NCBI RefSeq assembly: GCF_001544535.1
Contig: NZ_FCON02000064.1
Location: forward strand, 1-42,113
DNA from: Caballeronia choica
Lineage (GTDB): Bacteria > Pseudomonadota > Gammaproteobacteria > Burkholderiales > Burkholderiaceae
DNA length: 42,113 bases
Direction: 5' to 3'
Shown: one piece after another, positions 22,128 through 31,513 of the stretch
Layout: each line of letters opens with the position of its first letter
Position numbering within the stretch: the first letter of the stretch is position 1
Notes under the pieces: generated by a model
Seen by the model: the letters and a program-made list of their open reading frames with translations, nothing else
What the model was told of the DNA's origin: nothing
Databases searched by the model: none
Made by a program: the position numbers and the translations under genes

Positions 22128-23267
22128 TTACACCAGCATTGCGCCGATCAGCGTTGCCACGATCCAGAACGGGATCGACACAATGTGAAATGGCGTCCAC
22201 ATGTTTTTCTCGCCGGCGAGCCGCACGGCAATCAAATTAGCCAGCGATCCGATCGCGATGCCAAAGCCGCCGACACTCACGCCGAACGCGAGCGCGCGCC
22301 AGTCCTTGGAGAACTCCGCGAGCATGATCGCCGCAGGAACGTTACTGATGCCCTGGGAAAGCACCGCGCCCGCGCCGTATGCTCGCAGCGGCGTGCCAAG
22401 GCCAATACGGGCGATCGTATCGTGGACCCACGGCAACGCCGCGGCGCTCCGCAGCACGATGAACATCAGCACGAAGATGAGCAGCAGCAACCAGTCGATT
22501 TTCAGCACGACTTGCCGTCGCCACACGATGAACCCGAGCGCCAGTGCGCCCAGGCCCGGTGCGGCGTGATGCGCGTCAGCAAGCGCGACAAAAGCAATGA
22601 ACGCCAGCGCCGCGACGATACACAGTGTGCGATCAACGCGATGTTCCTCGACGTCGCCGGAAAGATCGAGTGGCTCGGCGCGAAACATCAGCGCTGTCAG
22701 CGCGTACAACATCGCCATCAACGCCGCGCAGAGCGGCGCGAGCGCCCAGACGAACGCGCCGAAGGACACGCCGCTCGTTTGCCACAGGAACAGATTCTGA
22801 GGATTCCCAAGCGGTGTGAGGATCGATCCGGCGTTGACCGCCAGCGCGATGAAGATCACGAGCCGCTTGATCGGAAGCGGCGCGAGCTTGTGCAGCGACA
22901 GCGCGAGCGGTACAACGGCAAACAGCGCGACATCATTGGTGAGGAGCGTCGAGAGTCCCGCCGCCAAACCGATCAGCAGGAAAGCGAGCGCCCGCTCGCT
23001 ATGAATGCGGTGTACGACCCGATGCGCCATCCACATCAGGAATCCTGACAATTCGACGGCCTTCGTCACCATCAGAAGGCCCGCGAGCGTCAGAACCGTT
23101 TGCCAATCGATGAGCGCCGGCAGTGAAGCCCACGGGCGCGGATGCAGAAGTTGCAGACCCAGCAGCGCGACCACGAGGATCGCGAGCACCGGCTCCTTGC
23201 TGACGAGCGCCCATATGCGCGCGAGTGCACTCGTCGCGGTGAGTCGCGTTACCTTGGTGCTCGACAA
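22128..23267 (-). CDS. SLC13/ArsB-like anion or cation permease
   Basis: The 379-residue protein is almost entirely hydrophobic, with about ten membrane segments. Two family blocks stand out: LLTNDVALFAVVPLAL and NAGSILTPLGNPQNLFLW, the paired re-entrant motifs of the ion transporter superfamily that includes ArsB, NhaD and SLC13 carriers. The substrate is not predictable. The frame opens at a TTG at 23267, five bases after the parB stop, and no better start lies within the next codons, so translational coupling to parB is likely. It is the last gene of the mnmG-rsmG-parAB operon and precedes atpI by 229 bases. Confidence 0.82.
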   Translation of the reverse strand: MSSTKVTRLTATSALARIWALVSKEPVLAILVVALLGLQLLHPRPWASLPALIDWQTVLTLAGLLMVTKAVELSGFLMWMAHRVVHRIHSERALAFLLIGLAAGLSTLLTNDVALFAVVPLALSLHKLAPLPIKRLVIFIALAVNAGSILTPLGNPQNLFLWQTSGVSFGAFVWALAPLCAALMAMLYALTALMFRAEPLDLSGDVEEHRVDRTLCIVAALAFIAFVALADAHHAAPGLGALALGFIVWRRQVVLKIDWLLLLIFVLMFIVLRSAAALPWVHDTIARIGLGTPLRAYGAGAVLSQGISNVPAAIMLAEFSKDWRALAFGVSVGGFGIAIGSLANLIAVRLAGEKNMWTPFHIVSIPFWIVATLIGAMLV

Positions 23268-23272
23268 AGCGC

Positions 23273-24169
23273 TTAGACGCGCGTTGTGTCGACACTGCCG
23301 CGCAGGCGGCCAAGAATACCTTCGAGCGAATCGAGGTCACCGAAATCGATGGTCACCTTGCCCCGCCCTCGTCCGCCGAGTTTGATCTTGACGTTCGCCG
23401 ACAACAGGTCCGACAGTTCTTCCTCCAGCCTGCGCGTGTCACGTCCGCCGTCGTTCGCTGCGCGCGCTTTTGTCGCAGGCACTTCCGTCGTCGTCGACGT
23501 GACCAGCTTTTCGGTCTCGCGTACCGACATCCGCTTGTTCACGACCTGGTTGGCCAGTTGAATTTGAGTCGCGGCATCGACTGCGAGCAGCGCGCGCGCG
23601 TGTCCCATGTCGAGATCGCCGGCGAGCAGCATGGTCTGGACGGGCGTCGCGAGATTCAAGAGGCGCAGCAGGTTGGACACCGCACTACGCGAGCGTCCCA
23701 CCGATTCGGCGGCCTGCTCGTGGGTGAAATTGAACTCGTCGAGGAGACGCTGGATGCCCTGTGCTTCTTCTAGCGGGTTCAGATCCTCGCGCTGGATGTT
23801 TTCGATCAGTGCCATCGCGGCGGCTGCCTGATCCGGCACGTTTTTCACCAGGACCGGCACTTCATCGAGCCCCGCGATGCGTGCGGCGCGAAAGCGGCGC
23901 TCACCCGCGATGATTTCATACTGGTCGGGACCGATCGAGCGCACGAGAATCGGCTGCATCAGTCCCTGCGCACGGATACTCGCGGCAAGTTCCTGAAGGC
24001 CGCCTTCGTCCATGCGAGTGCGCGGCTGATACTTGCCCGCCTGCATTTTTGAAAGCGCAAGCACGGTCGGCAGGCCTTCGCTGCGCACGGCTTCCGTGAT
24101 ATCGACGCTCCCGCCCAACAACGCATCGAGCCCGCGGCCCAAGCCCTTCTTCTTCATTACAGCGCTCAT
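23273..24169 (-). CDS. parB: Chromosome partition protein ParB (parS-binding CTPase)
   Basis: ParB binds parS, spreads as a CTP-dependent clamp and recruits ParA and SMC for origin segregation. The 298-residue protein starts with the basic ParA-contact region [16 protein letters not shown], has the CTP-binding box GERRFRAAR (89-97) and a helix-turn-helix at about 150-170 ([20 protein letters not shown]), and ends in a dimerisation domain rich in basic residues. The start at 24169 follows GGAGGAACCAAG; a Met five codons in is less well placed. It is 48 bases after parA, and its targets lie at 26281 and 27825. Confidence 0.97.
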   Translation of the reverse strand: MSAVMKKKGLGRGLDALLGGSVDITEAVRSEGLPTVLALSKMQAGKYQPRTRMDEGGLQELAASIRAQGLMQPILVRSIGPDQYEIIAGERRFRAARIAGLDEVPVLVKNVPDQAAAAMALIENIQREDLNPLEEAQGIQRLLDEFNFTHEQAAESVGRSRSAVSNLLRLLNLATPVQTMLLAGDLDMGHARALLAVDAATQIQLANQVVNKRMSVRETEKLVTSTTTEVPATKARAANDGGRDTRRLEEELSDLLSANVKIKLGGRGRGKVTIDFGDLDSLEGILGRLRGSVDTTRV

Positions 24170-24217
24170 CTTGGTTCCTCCGGCAGCCGTCTCGTGCCGC
24201 GTCGAATGTGTGTTGGG

Positions 24218-24988
24218 TTAGAGCGCGCGCACGCGCTCCATCATTTCCGTGCCGAACTGGATATACGCCTGCGCCCCGCGCGACGACTTGTCGAAAACGA
24301 CACCCGGCAAACCGTAACTCGGCGCTTCCGCAAGGCGCACGTTGCGCGGGATCACCACGTCGAACACTTTGCCGCCGAAGTGTTCCTTCAATTGGTCGGA
24401 CACTTGTTGTTGCAGCGTGATGCGCGGATCGAACATGACGCGCAGCAGGCCGATCACCTTCAAGTCCCGGTTGAGATTTGCATGGACCTGCTTGATGGTG
24501 TTGACGAGATCCGACAGGCCTTCCAGTGCGAAGTATTCGCATTGCATCGGGATGATCACGCCGTCCGCCGAGCACAGACCGTTCAACGTCAGCAACGACA
24601 GCGCCGGCGGACAGTCGATCAGCACGAAATCGTAGTCTTCGATGACTTCTGCCAGCGCCCCGCGCAACACATGCTCGCGATTTTCCACGCCGACCAGCTC
24701 GACTTCCGCGCCGGCCAACTCACGGTTTGCCGGGAGGACGTCGTAGTCGACGGCTTCCGGGCGCTTGCGCGCGTCGCGCAAGGTGACGCCGTCCACCAGC
24801 ACTTCATAGATCGTGTGCTCGCACGCCGCCTTGTCGATTCCGCTCCCCATCGTGGCGTTGCCCTGCGGATCCAAATCGATCAGCAGAACCCGCTGATCGA
24901 GCGCCGCAAGGCTCGCCGCGAGGTTGACTGCCGTCGTCGTCTTTCCAACGCCGCCCTTCTGATTCGCGACGCAGAAGATTTTTGCCAT
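24218..24988 (-). CDS. parA: Chromosome partition ATPase ParA (Soj)
   Basis: ParA is a DNA-binding ATPase that moves ParB-parS complexes over the nucleoid. The 256 residues start MAKIFCVANQ and have the deviant Walker A KGGVGKTT (11-18), then LLIDLDPQGNATMGSGID and DFVLIDCPPALSLLTLNGL (Walker B). The lack of an N-terminal DNA-binding domain marks it as the chromosomal Soj type. A GAGGAC site lies 8 bases upstream. It is 84 bases after rsmG, with a 17-codon frame between. Confidence 0.97.
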   Translation of the reverse strand: MAKIFCVANQKGGVGKTTTAVNLAASLAALDQRVLLIDLDPQGNATMGSGIDKAACEHTIYEVLVDGVTLRDARKRPEAVDYDVLPANRELAGAEVELVGVENREHVLRGALAEVIEDYDFVLIDCPPALSLLTLNGLCSADGVIIPMQCEYFALEGLSDLVNTIKQVHANLNRDLKVIGLLRVMFDPRITLQQQVSDQLKEHFGGKVFDVVIPRNVRLAEAPSYGLPGVVFDKSSRGAQAYIQFGTEMMERVRAL

Positions 24989-25022
24989 CGTTTAGTGTCC
25001 TCGTTTCTTCGCTGCCAGAAGA

Positions 25023-25076
25023 TCAGCGTTGGTTCAGGCGTGCGTGAAATGCTTCAATACGTTTTGCGGTGCTCAT
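25023..25076 (-). CDS. Possible 17-codon peptide between rsmG and parA
   Basis: ATG at 25076 overlaps the rsmG stop as ATGA and opens a 17-codon frame ([16 protein letters not shown] after Met) that ends 34 bases before parA. The overlap geometry would allow coupled translation. The peptide is basic with no recognisable motif. It may be a relic or chance frame; I only note it. Confidence 0.2.
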   Translation of the reverse strand: MSTAKRIEAFHARLNQR

Positions 25077-25756
25077 TCGGGTGCGACGGCAATTTCGATC
25101 AGGTGCCGTTCGGCGTCGAGCATAGGCACACGCAGGCGTTCAATCCCAAGTACGGTCGCGCCTGCGGGAAGGCGCCCAATCTCGGCGTCTGGGCGAACAC
25201 CCTTCATCGCGAAGATGCGTCCGTTGTCGGCGACCAGGTGACGCGCAAGTGTAACGAAATCGGAGAGCTCTGCGAACGCGCGCGACACGATTACGTCGAA
25301 TTTAGCTGGCACCTCGGCACCGGGCCGCAAATTTTCCACGCGCCCCGTAACCACCGTGAGATTCGTCAGGCCAAGTTGCACTTTGGCCTGCGACTGGAAA
25401 GCGGTTTTCTTGTGAACGATGTCGTTCAGGGTGACCTGCCAGTCCGGCAGCACGATCGCCATGACGATTCCAGGCAATCCACCGCCCGAGCCGACGTCGA
25501 GAGCGGATGATGGGCCCCGCTTCGCCAGCGTGGGAACGATCGAGAGAGAATCGAGAATATGCTGGATCAACATCTGACCTGGATCGCGAATGGCCGTCAG
25601 GTTATAGACGGTGTTCCATTTGGCGAGCAATGCCACGTAGTCCAGCAACTTGTTGCAGGCCGCATCGGACAAAGCCAGCCCGAGTTCGGTAGCGCCGCTT
25701 CGAAGAAGCGGCGCTAGATCGTCGCGGCCGGACGCGCCGGCGGAGCGGCCCGTCAC
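25073..25756 (-). CDS. rsmG: 16S rRNA (guanine-N7) methyltransferase RsmG (GidB)
   Basis: RsmG adds the N7 methyl group to G527 of 16S rRNA (E. coli numbering). The 227-residue protein has the SAM-binding motif [12 protein letters not shown] (86-97), preceded by the [20 protein letters not shown] block and followed by [12 protein letters not shown], all typical of the family. It begins at a GTG overlapping the mnmG stop in GTGA, a four-base overlap that implies coupled translation. Confidence 0.96.
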   Translation of the reverse strand: MTGRSAGASGRDDLAPLLRSGATELGLALSDAACNKLLDYVALLAKWNTVYNLTAIRDPGQMLIQHILDSLSIVPTLAKRGPSSALDVGSGGGLPGIVMAIVLPDWQVTLNDIVHKKTAFQSQAKVQLGLTNLTVVTGRVENLRPGAEVPAKFDVIVSRAFAELSDFVTLARHLVADNGRIFAMKGVRPDAEIGRLPAGATVLGIERLRVPMLDAERHLIEIAVAPE

Positions 25757-27714
25757 TGGATCGCCGACGCGTTGCCGCTGCCGGTGTCACTCTTGCTTGC
25801 TGCGGCGCGTCGGCCGAGCCCGCGTTTCAGGTGCACCATCAGCAAGGAGATTGCAGCTGGCGTAATTCCGGAAATCCGTGAAGCCTGCCCGATCGTCTCC
25901 GGCCGATGCTGCGTCAGCTTTTGCCGTGCCTCGAATGACAGCCCTCTTACCTGCGCGTAGTCGATGCCCTCGGGCAGACGCGTGTTCTCCTGCGACTCGT
26001 TTCGCTCTATCTCGCCTGCCTGACGATCAATGTAACCTTGGTATTTGACGCCGATCTCGATTTGCTCTTTGATTTGCGCGAGCATGACCGGGTCTTCTGC
26101 AAGCACTGTCTCCGGCCCACAGGCCCCCTGCCGCAGCCCGCATATTCCCTCATATGAAACCCCCGGGCGGCGCAGCAGGTCGGCGAGGCTGTATTCGTGG
26201 TCGATCGGCTTGCCGAGCAGCGCTGTGGCCTCATCGGCGGGAAGCGTTTTCGGATTCACCCATGTGGATCGCAGACGCTCTGTTTCACGTGAAACAGCAT
26301 CTCGCTTACGGCTGAATGCGTCCCAACGAACGTCATCCACCAACCCCAACTCGCGGCCGATCTCGGTCAGGCGCATGTCTGCATTGTCTTCACGGAGCGA
26401 AAGCCGATATTCCGCGCGACTCGTGAACATCCGATACGGCTCGGAAACGCCCTGAGTCACCAGATCGTCGACCAGCACGCCAAGGTAGGCTTGGTCTCGG
26501 CGCGGCGTCCATGCGTCCTTTCCTTGCACCTGCAACCCTGCGTTAATACCAGCCAACAAGCCCTGCGCGGCCGCTTCTTCGTACCCGGTCGTCCCGTTAA
26601 TCTGCCCGGCAAAAAACAGACCGCCGATGGCCTTGGTCTCGAGCGACGCCTTCAACGCTCGCGGATCGAAATAATCGTATTCGATCGCATAACCTGGACG
26701 GAGGATATGAGCGTGTTCCAGACCGACCATCGATCGCACGAGTTCCAGTTGCACGTCGAACGGCAAGCTCGTCGAGATACCGTTCGGGTAAACCTCATTC
26801 GTGGTGAGACCTTCGGGTTCGAGAAAGATCTGGTGCGCGTCCTTCGATGCAAAGCGGTGAATCTTGTCCTCGATTGACGGACAGTAGCGGGGCCCGACGC
26901 CTTCGATCACTCCGGTATACATAGGCGACCGATCGAGCCCAGAGCGGATGATCTCGTGTGTTCGAGCGTTCGTATGCGTTACCCAGCAAGGCACCTGCCG
27001 CGGATGCTGCTCCACCCGACCCAAAAACGAGAAAACAGGGATTGGATCCAGGTCGCCCGGTTGTTCTTCGAGCTTCGAGTAATCGATCGTCCGCCCGTCG
27101 ATACGCGGTGGCGTGCCCGTCTTGAGCCGGCCCTGCGGCAATTTCAGTTCTTTCAGACGGCTGGAAAGCGAAACAGCCGCTGGATCGCCGGCCCGGCCAC
27201 CCGTGTAGTTGTTCAGCCCAACGTGAATTTTTCCGTCAAGGAACGTCCCCGCAGTCAACACCACGGCGCGCGAGCGAAAACGGACGCCAACCTGCGTAAC
27301 CGCGCCGACAACACGGTCGCCCTCGACGATCAGATCGTCGACCGCCTGCTGAAACAGCCAAAGATTCGGCTGGTTCTCCAGCCGATGCCGGATCGCCTGC
27401 TTGTAAAGCAAGCGATCAGCTTGCGCCCGCGTGGCGCGTACAGCCGGCCCTTTCGATGAGTTCAAAATCCGGAATTGAATGCCACCTTCGTCGGTCGCGG
27501 CCGCCATGGCGCCGCCCAGCGCATCCACTTCCTTGACGAGATGGCCTTTGCCAATGCCGCCAACCGATGGATTGCAGCTCATCTGACCGAGCGTCTCGAT
27601 ATTGTGCGTAAGGAGCAGCGTCTTGGAGCCCATGCGAGCCGAGGCCAGCGCGGCTTCAGTGCCAGCATGACCGCCGCCAACGACGATCACATCAAATTCT
27701 GTCGGAAAAAGCAT
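25753..27714 (-). CDS. mnmG: tRNA uridine-5-carboxymethylaminomethyl modification enzyme MnmG (GidA)
   Basis: MnmG, with MnmE, modifies the wobble uridine of several tRNAs using FAD and methylene-tetrahydrofolate. The 653 residues begin with the FAD motif VVGGGHAG (11-18), followed by [22 protein letters not shown] and [11 protein letters not shown], with [18 protein letters not shown] in the middle and the C-terminal helical MnmE-contact domain. A perfect parS lies inside the coding sequence at 26281-26296, read as VSRET in this frame. It is the first gene of the mnmG-rsmG-parA-parB-permease operon. Confidence 0.97.
   Translation of the reverse strand: MLFPTEFDVIVVGGGHAGTEAALASARMGSKTLLLTHNIETLGQMSCNPSVGGIGKGHLVKEVDALGGAMAAATDEGGIQFRILNSSKGPAVRATRAQADRLLYKQAIRHRLENQPNLWLFQQAVDDLIVEGDRVVGAVTQVGVRFRSRAVVLTAGTFLDGKIHVGLNNYTGGRAGDPAAVSLSSRLKELKLPQGRLKTGTPPRIDGRTIDYSKLEEQPGDLDPIPVFSFLGRVEQHPRQVPCWVTHTNARTHEIIRSGLDRSPMYTGVIEGVGPRYCPSIEDKIHRFASKDAHQIFLEPEGLTTNEVYPNGISTSLPFDVQLELVRSMVGLEHAHILRPGYAIEYDYFDPRALKASLETKAIGGLFFAGQINGTTGYEEAAAQGLLAGINAGLQVQGKDAWTPRRDQAYLGVLVDDLVTQGVSEPYRMFTSRAEYRLSLREDNADMRLTEIGRELGLVDDVRWDAFSRKRDAVSRETERLRSTWVNPKTLPADEATALLGKPIDHEYSLADLLRRPGVSYEGICGLRQGACGPETVLAEDPVMLAQIKEQIEIGVKYQGYIDRQAGEIERNESQENTRLPEGIDYAQVRGLSFEARQKLTQHRPETIGQASRISGITPAAISLLMVHLKRGLGRRAAASKSDTGSGNASAIQ
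26281..26296. promoter_or_regulatory. Perfect parS site inside mnmG
   Basis: TGTTTCACGTGAAACA is the consensus 16-base chromosomal parS palindrome, and the flanking bases (C and G) extend the symmetry by one pair. It lies about 2.1 kb upstream of parB within the mnmG reading frame. ParB would nucleate here. Confidence 0.92.
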
Positions 27715-27762
27715 CGGAATTTCGCGTGCGAACGACGCGAGCCTTGAGAGGAATATCGCAGA

Positions 27763-27768
27763 ATTATA
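27763..27768 (-). promoter_or_regulatory. Candidate -10 element of the mnmG promoter
   Basis: On the minus strand TATAAT occurs at 27763-27768, 49 bases before the mnmG start, but no good -35 sits 16-18 bases upstream of it. The parS-terminator at 27811-27846 is just upstream. Confidence 0.35.
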
Positions 27769-27810
27769 TCGCTTAAGCTTTCGGCTCGAATTCAGGCCGA
27801 ACGGCTAACG

Positions 27811-27846
27811 ATAAAAAAACGGCGTGTTTCACGTGAAACACGCCGT
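27811..27846 (-). terminator. Intrinsic terminator whose stem is a perfect parS site
   Basis: The 28-base perfect palindrome at 27819-27846 has the consensus parS TGTTTCACGTGAAACA at its centre (27825-27840), extended by six paired bases on each side (ACGGCG / CGCCGT). On the minus strand the palindrome is followed by seven T (27813-27819 region), and it starts 22 bases after the livF stop at 27869. So the same bases form a Rho-independent terminator for the liv operon and a ParB nucleation site. Confidence 0.85.
27825..27840. promoter_or_regulatory. Perfect parS site
   Basis: Second exact copy of TGTTTCACGTGAAACA, 1.54 kb from the copy in mnmG. It lies in the gap between mnmG and livF and forms the core of the terminator hairpin described separately. 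Confidence 0.93.
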
Positions 27847-27868
27847 CTTCAACTCCAGCAACGCGAAT

Positions 27869-28615
27869 TTACGCGACCTTCTTCGCCAACCCCAGATACG
27901 TTTCGATAACTCGAGGATTGTGGGCCAAATCACTCGCTGCACCTTCCAGAGCGAATTCGCCTGTTTCGAGCACGTATCCGTAGTCGGAAATTTGCAATGC
28001 CGCCCTCGCGTTTTGCTCAATCAGCAACGTCGCGACGCCCGTCTCGCGCAATGCGCTAATGATGTGAAATATCTCCTTTACGATCAAGGGAGCGAGGCCA
28101 AGGCTGGGCTCGTCCAGCATGAGCAGTTGCGGTTTGCCCATCAGCGCGCGCCCCACCGCCAACATCTGGCGCTCGCCCCCTGACAGAGTGCCCGCCGCTT
28201 GCTTCCGGCGTTCCTTCAGACGCGGAAAGAGTTCGAAAACATGTGGCAACTGATCGAGATAGTCTCGCTCGCGCGCCCGCTTCCTCCGATAAGCGCCCAA
28301 AACGAGATTGTCCTCCACGGTCATGCTTGCAAAAAGCTCGCGCTTCTCCGGCACAAGACACATTCCACGTGAAACACGTCGCTCAATGGCAAGCGACGAG
28401 ATATCGTCGCCGAGATATTGAACAATTCCCTTCGAATGACCATTGGAAGGCAACGCACCCATGATCGCGTTGAGCAGCGTGGATTTTCCCGCGCCATTCG
28501 GACCAATCACCGACACGATCTGGCCCGCCCCGACGGAGAGCTTGCCCTGATGCAAAGCTTCGACCTTTCCATAACGCACCGACAAATCGCTGACTTGCAA
28601 GATCGGTTGTTTCAT
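27869..28615 (-). CDS. livF: Branched-chain amino acid-type ABC transporter ATPase (LivF-like)
   Basis: One of the two ATPases that power a HAAT-family importer. The 248 residues contain Walker A GPNGAGKS near 36-43, the signature LSGGERQ and Walker B LLMLDEPSLGLAP, all intact. The start at 28615 (MKQPILQVSDLSVRYG) lies one base from the preceding stop, so coupling is likely; the frame extends to 28702 without support. It follows the fused permease-ATPase and ends the operon at the parS-terminator. A degenerate parS lies in its coding sequence at 28361. Confidence 0.93.
   Translation of the reverse strand: MKQPILQVSDLSVRYGKVEALHQGKLSVGAGQIVSVIGPNGAGKSTLLNAIMGALPSNGHSKGIVQYLGDDISSLAIERRVSRGMCLVPEKRELFASMTVEDNLVLGAYRRKRARERDYLDQLPHVFELFPRLKERRKQAAGTLSGGERQMLAVGRALMGKPQLLMLDEPSLGLAPLIVKEIFHIISALRETGVATLLIEQNARAALQISDYGYVLETGEFALEGAASDLAHNPRVIETYLGLAKKVA
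28361..28376. promoter_or_regulatory. Degenerate parS-like site in livF
   Basis: CATTCCACGTGAAACA matches 13 of 16 bases of the parS consensus and keeps the right half intact. It is a possible weak ParB site about 540 bases from the perfect copy at 27825, or chance. Confidence 0.3.
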
Positions 28616-28616
28616 T

Positions 28617-30401
28617 TCACTCCACCCCGCCCAAGTACGCTTCAAGAACGGCCGGATTCTTTTGCACATCCTCCGGCAGCCCTTCGGCAATCCACGTGCC
28701 AAATTCCATCACGACGAGCCGATCGGTCAGGTTCATCACGAAATCCATGTCGTGTTCAACGAGCAGGATGCTCATGCCTTCCGCCCTAAGCTTGCGAAGC
28801 AGCTCGGCGAGTTGCAATTTCTCCTGATAGCGCAAGCCAGCCGCAGGTTCGTCAAGCAATAGCAAAGTCGGATCGCAGCACAGAGCCCGCGCAATCTCCA
28901 AAATCCGCTGTTGACCCAGCGCGAGGCTCCCGGCTTCATCGTAGAGATGCTTTTCCAGCCCCACGCGCGCGATCTGCCGGGCCGCTTCCGCCATCAGTCG
29001 CGCTTCCTCGGCCGCATTGAGCTTCGCGATGCTCCGCCACACACCCGTTTTGCCGCGCAAATGCGCACCGATGGCGACGTTCTCCAGCACCGTCATGCCC
29101 GGTAGCAATTTGACGTGCTGGAAGGTTCGGCCGATGCCGCGCTTCACGATCTCTCGCGAAGTCAGCGAATCGATTCGCTCGCCGTGGAAAGTTATCGAAC
29201 CGCTCGTCGCCTGGAGCACGCCGGTGACGAGATTGAACGTCGTGGATTTACCTGCGCCGTTCGGCCCGATCAAGCCGATGATCTCCCCCGCTTTCACCTC
29301 GAAGCTCACGTCGTTGACTGCGACCAGACCCCCGAACTCCTTGCGCGCCTTATCGACGATCAACAGACGCTCGCCCGCGCCGGGCTTGCTGCGCTGCGGC
29401 AACGCCTCGGCATGCTTTGGAACCTGGGCGCGCGGCCCACGTGGAAAGATCCGCGACACGAACGGCCACACGCCTTGTCGGGCGTACTGCAACAGCAAGA
29501 CCATCAACACGCCGAACACGATGATTTCAAAATTGCCGTTCGCGCCCAAGAGCTTGGGCAGCAGCGTCTGAAGATAATCCTGAAGGACGGTGAGGATCGT
29601 GGCGCCAAGCACCGCACCCCAAACATGTGACACTCCGCCGACCACCGCCATGAACAGGAACTCGATACCGTGATTCAAGCCGAACGGCGTCGGGTTCACC
29701 GCTCGCTGCAAATGCGCGTAGAGGAAGCCCGAAATAGCCGCGAGAACCGCCGCGTAAACGAAAATCACGACCCGCATCCACGCCGTATTGACGCCCATCG
29801 CCTCGGCCATCGTGCCGCCTCCGCGCAGCGCACGAATGGCGCGTCCCGGACGGCTATTAAGCAAGTTCTGAACAGACACCACCGACAACAGCACGATGAC
29901 CCAGATCAGGTAATAGATGCTACGCCCCGATTCCAGGTGCCAGCCGAACAGGTTCAGCACGGGAATCCCGTTGATGCCGTCGTACTTGCCGAGCATTTCG
30001 AGATTGCCGAACAGAAAGAACAGCGAAAGCCCCCAAGCGATCGTCCCGAGCGGCAGGAAGTGCCCGGAGAGCCGCATCGTCACCATGCCGAGCAGCAACG
30101 CGACCAACGCCGTGAGCACGATGCCTGCAAGCAACGCGAGCCACGGCGACACCCCGAACTGCGTCGTGAGATAGGCCGTCGTATAGGCGCCGACGCCGAC
30201 GAATGCCGCCTGCCCGAAGCTCGTCATTCCGCCGATGCCGGTCAGCAGCACCAGACCGATCGCGACGATCGAATACAAGCCGATGTAATTGAGCAGCGTG
30301 ACCCAGTATTCCGGCACGCGGACAGGCGAAGGCAGAATCGGAAGCGCGAAAACGACCAGCAGGAAAACCCAAAAGAATTTGTTCTGGACCAGGAATTTCA
30401 T
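28617..30401 (-). CDS. Fused permease and ATPase of a branched-chain amino acid-type ABC importer (LivM-LivG fusion)
   Basis: A single 594-residue chain carries a LivM-type permease (about 1-320, eight or more membrane segments, with GGMTSFGQAAFVGVGAYTTAYL and the cytoplasmic loop GRAIRALRGGGTMAEAMGV) and a LivG-type ATPase (about 345-594). The ATPase has Walker A GPNGAGKST, signature LALGQQRILEIARAL in place of LSGGQ, and Walker B LLLLDEPAAGL. The start at 30401 has GAGGAG seven bases upstream and overlaps nothing; the frame is open seven codons further into livH. The two domains are in one frame with no interruption, so this is a true fusion. Confidence 0.93.
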   Translation of the reverse strand: MKFLVQNKFFWVFLLVVFALPILPSPVRVPEYWVTLLNYIGLYSIVAIGLVLLTGIGGMTSFGQAAFVGVGAYTTAYLTTQFGVSPWLALLAGIVLTALVALLLGMVTMRLSGHFLPLGTIAWGLSLFFLFGNLEMLGKYDGINGIPVLNLFGWHLESGRSIYYLIWVIVLLSVVSVQNLLNSRPGRAIRALRGGGTMAEAMGVNTAWMRVVIFVYAAVLAAISGFLYAHLQRAVNPTPFGLNHGIEFLFMAVVGGVSHVWGAVLGATILTVLQDYLQTLLPKLLGANGNFEIIVFGVLMVLLLQYARQGVWPFVSRIFPRGPRAQVPKHAEALPQRSKPGAGERLLIVDKARKEFGGLVAVNDVSFEVKAGEIIGLIGPNGAGKSTTFNLVTGVLQATSGSITFHGERIDSLTSREIVKRGIGRTFQHVKLLPGMTVLENVAIGAHLRGKTGVWRSIAKLNAAEEARLMAEAARQIARVGLEKHLYDEAGSLALGQQRILEIARALCCDPTLLLLDEPAAGLRYQEKLQLAELLRKLRAEGMSILLVEHDMDFVMNLTDRLVVMEFGTWIAEGLPEDVQKNPAVLEAYLGGVE

Positions 30402-30405
30402 CGCG

Positions 30406-31461
30406 TCACTCCTCTTCTTCATCCGAATGCGGGCTCGCCAGACTCCGCCACAGCAGCACCGGAATGATCAGCGTGAAGACGATGACCTCCTTATACGCAC
30501 TCGCCCAGAACGACGAATAGGATTCCAGCAAGCCGACGAGCAGCGAACCTGCGGCGGCGAGCGGATAACTCACGAGACCGCCGACAATGGCACCGACAAA
30601 GCCCTTCAAGCCGATCAGGAACCCGGAGTCGTAATAAATCGTTGTAATCGGCGCAACCAGGACGCCGCACAGCGCGCCGAGTCCGGCCGCGAGCGTGAAC
30701 GCGAGGCGCCCCGCTTGCGTCGTGCCGATGCCGACGAGCCGCGCGCCCAGCCGGTTCACCGATGTCGCCCGCAATGCCTTGCCGGAGATGGAACGGTCGA
30801 AATAGACATACAGCGCGACGATCAGCACCGCCGCCGTGCCCACGACCCAAACGCTTTGCCCCGAAATCGATACGGTGCCGAGCGTGAAGTTCGCCTCGGA
30901 GAAGGCGGTCGTGCGCGAGCCCTCCGCGCCGAACATCACGAGACCGAGGCCGACCATCGCGAAATGCACCGCCACCGCGACGATCAGCAGCAAGAGCGTG
31001 CTCGCCTCCGCGATCGGTTCGTAGGCGAGGCGATACACGAACGGTCCCATCGGCACGACGATGAGCAACGTCAGTGCGATCTGCGCGATCATCGGCAGCG
31101 TCTGCATGAAGACGCCCTGGGTGAGCGCGTAGACAGCGATCGGGAACAGCAGATACTTGCCGGCGAGCGCGACGAGCGTACGCGCAACCTGTCGGTATCG
31201 CGAAGGATGCCGCACGATGCCGGCCAGTTCGGCAACGAAACAACCGGCGCCCATCGCCATCAGCAAGTAGCACGTCGCGGGAAACTTCTGGGTTTGCAGC
31301 GCGGCGAGCGTGAGCGCGCCGTACGCGACAAACTCCCCCTGGGGAATGAAGATGACGCGTGTCACGGAAAATACGAGCACCAGCGCGAGCGCGAGCAACG
31401 CGTAGATCGCGCCCGTGGTGATCCCGTCTTGCGCGAGAATCGCCGCAATCGATAAGTCCAT
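30406..31461 (-). CDS. livH: Branched-chain amino acid-type ABC transporter permease (LivH-like)
   Basis: This 351-residue inner-membrane protein has about nine hydrophobic segments, including the LivH N-terminal block [20 protein letters not shown] and [14 protein letters not shown], and the C-terminal [19 protein letters not shown]. The middle has an insertion of about 50 residues ([18 protein letters not shown]), longer than in E. coli LivH. It pairs with the fused LivM-LivG just downstream. Its own upstream gap (31462-31591) holds a stem-loop that may limit read-through from the binding protein gene. Confidence 0.9.
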   Translation of the reverse strand: MDLSIAAILAQDGITTGAIYALLALALVLVFSVTRVIFIPQGEFVAYGALTLAALQTQKFPATCYLLMAMGAGCFVAELAGIVRHPSRYRQVARTLVALAGKYLLFPIAVYALTQGVFMQTLPMIAQIALTLLIVVPMGPFVYRLAYEPIAEASTLLLLIVAVAVHFAMVGLGLVMFGAEGSRTTAFSEANFTLGTVSISGQSVWVVGTAAVLIVALYVYFDRSISGKALRATSVNRLGARLVGIGTTQAGRLAFTLAAGLGALCGVLVAPITTIYYDSGFLIGLKGFVGAIVGGLVSYPLAAAGSLLVGLLESYSSFWASAYKEVIVFTLIIPVLLWRSLASPHSDEEEE

Positions 31462-31513
31462 ACATCCTCTTCGAAATCAGCCGGCTGCGGAATCAGTCCG
31501 GCAAAACCATGTT

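Noticed and set aside
29435-29450. CACGTGG core resembling parS in the fused liv gene
   Set aside because: Only the central hexamer matches; the outer bases needed for ParB are absent on both sides.
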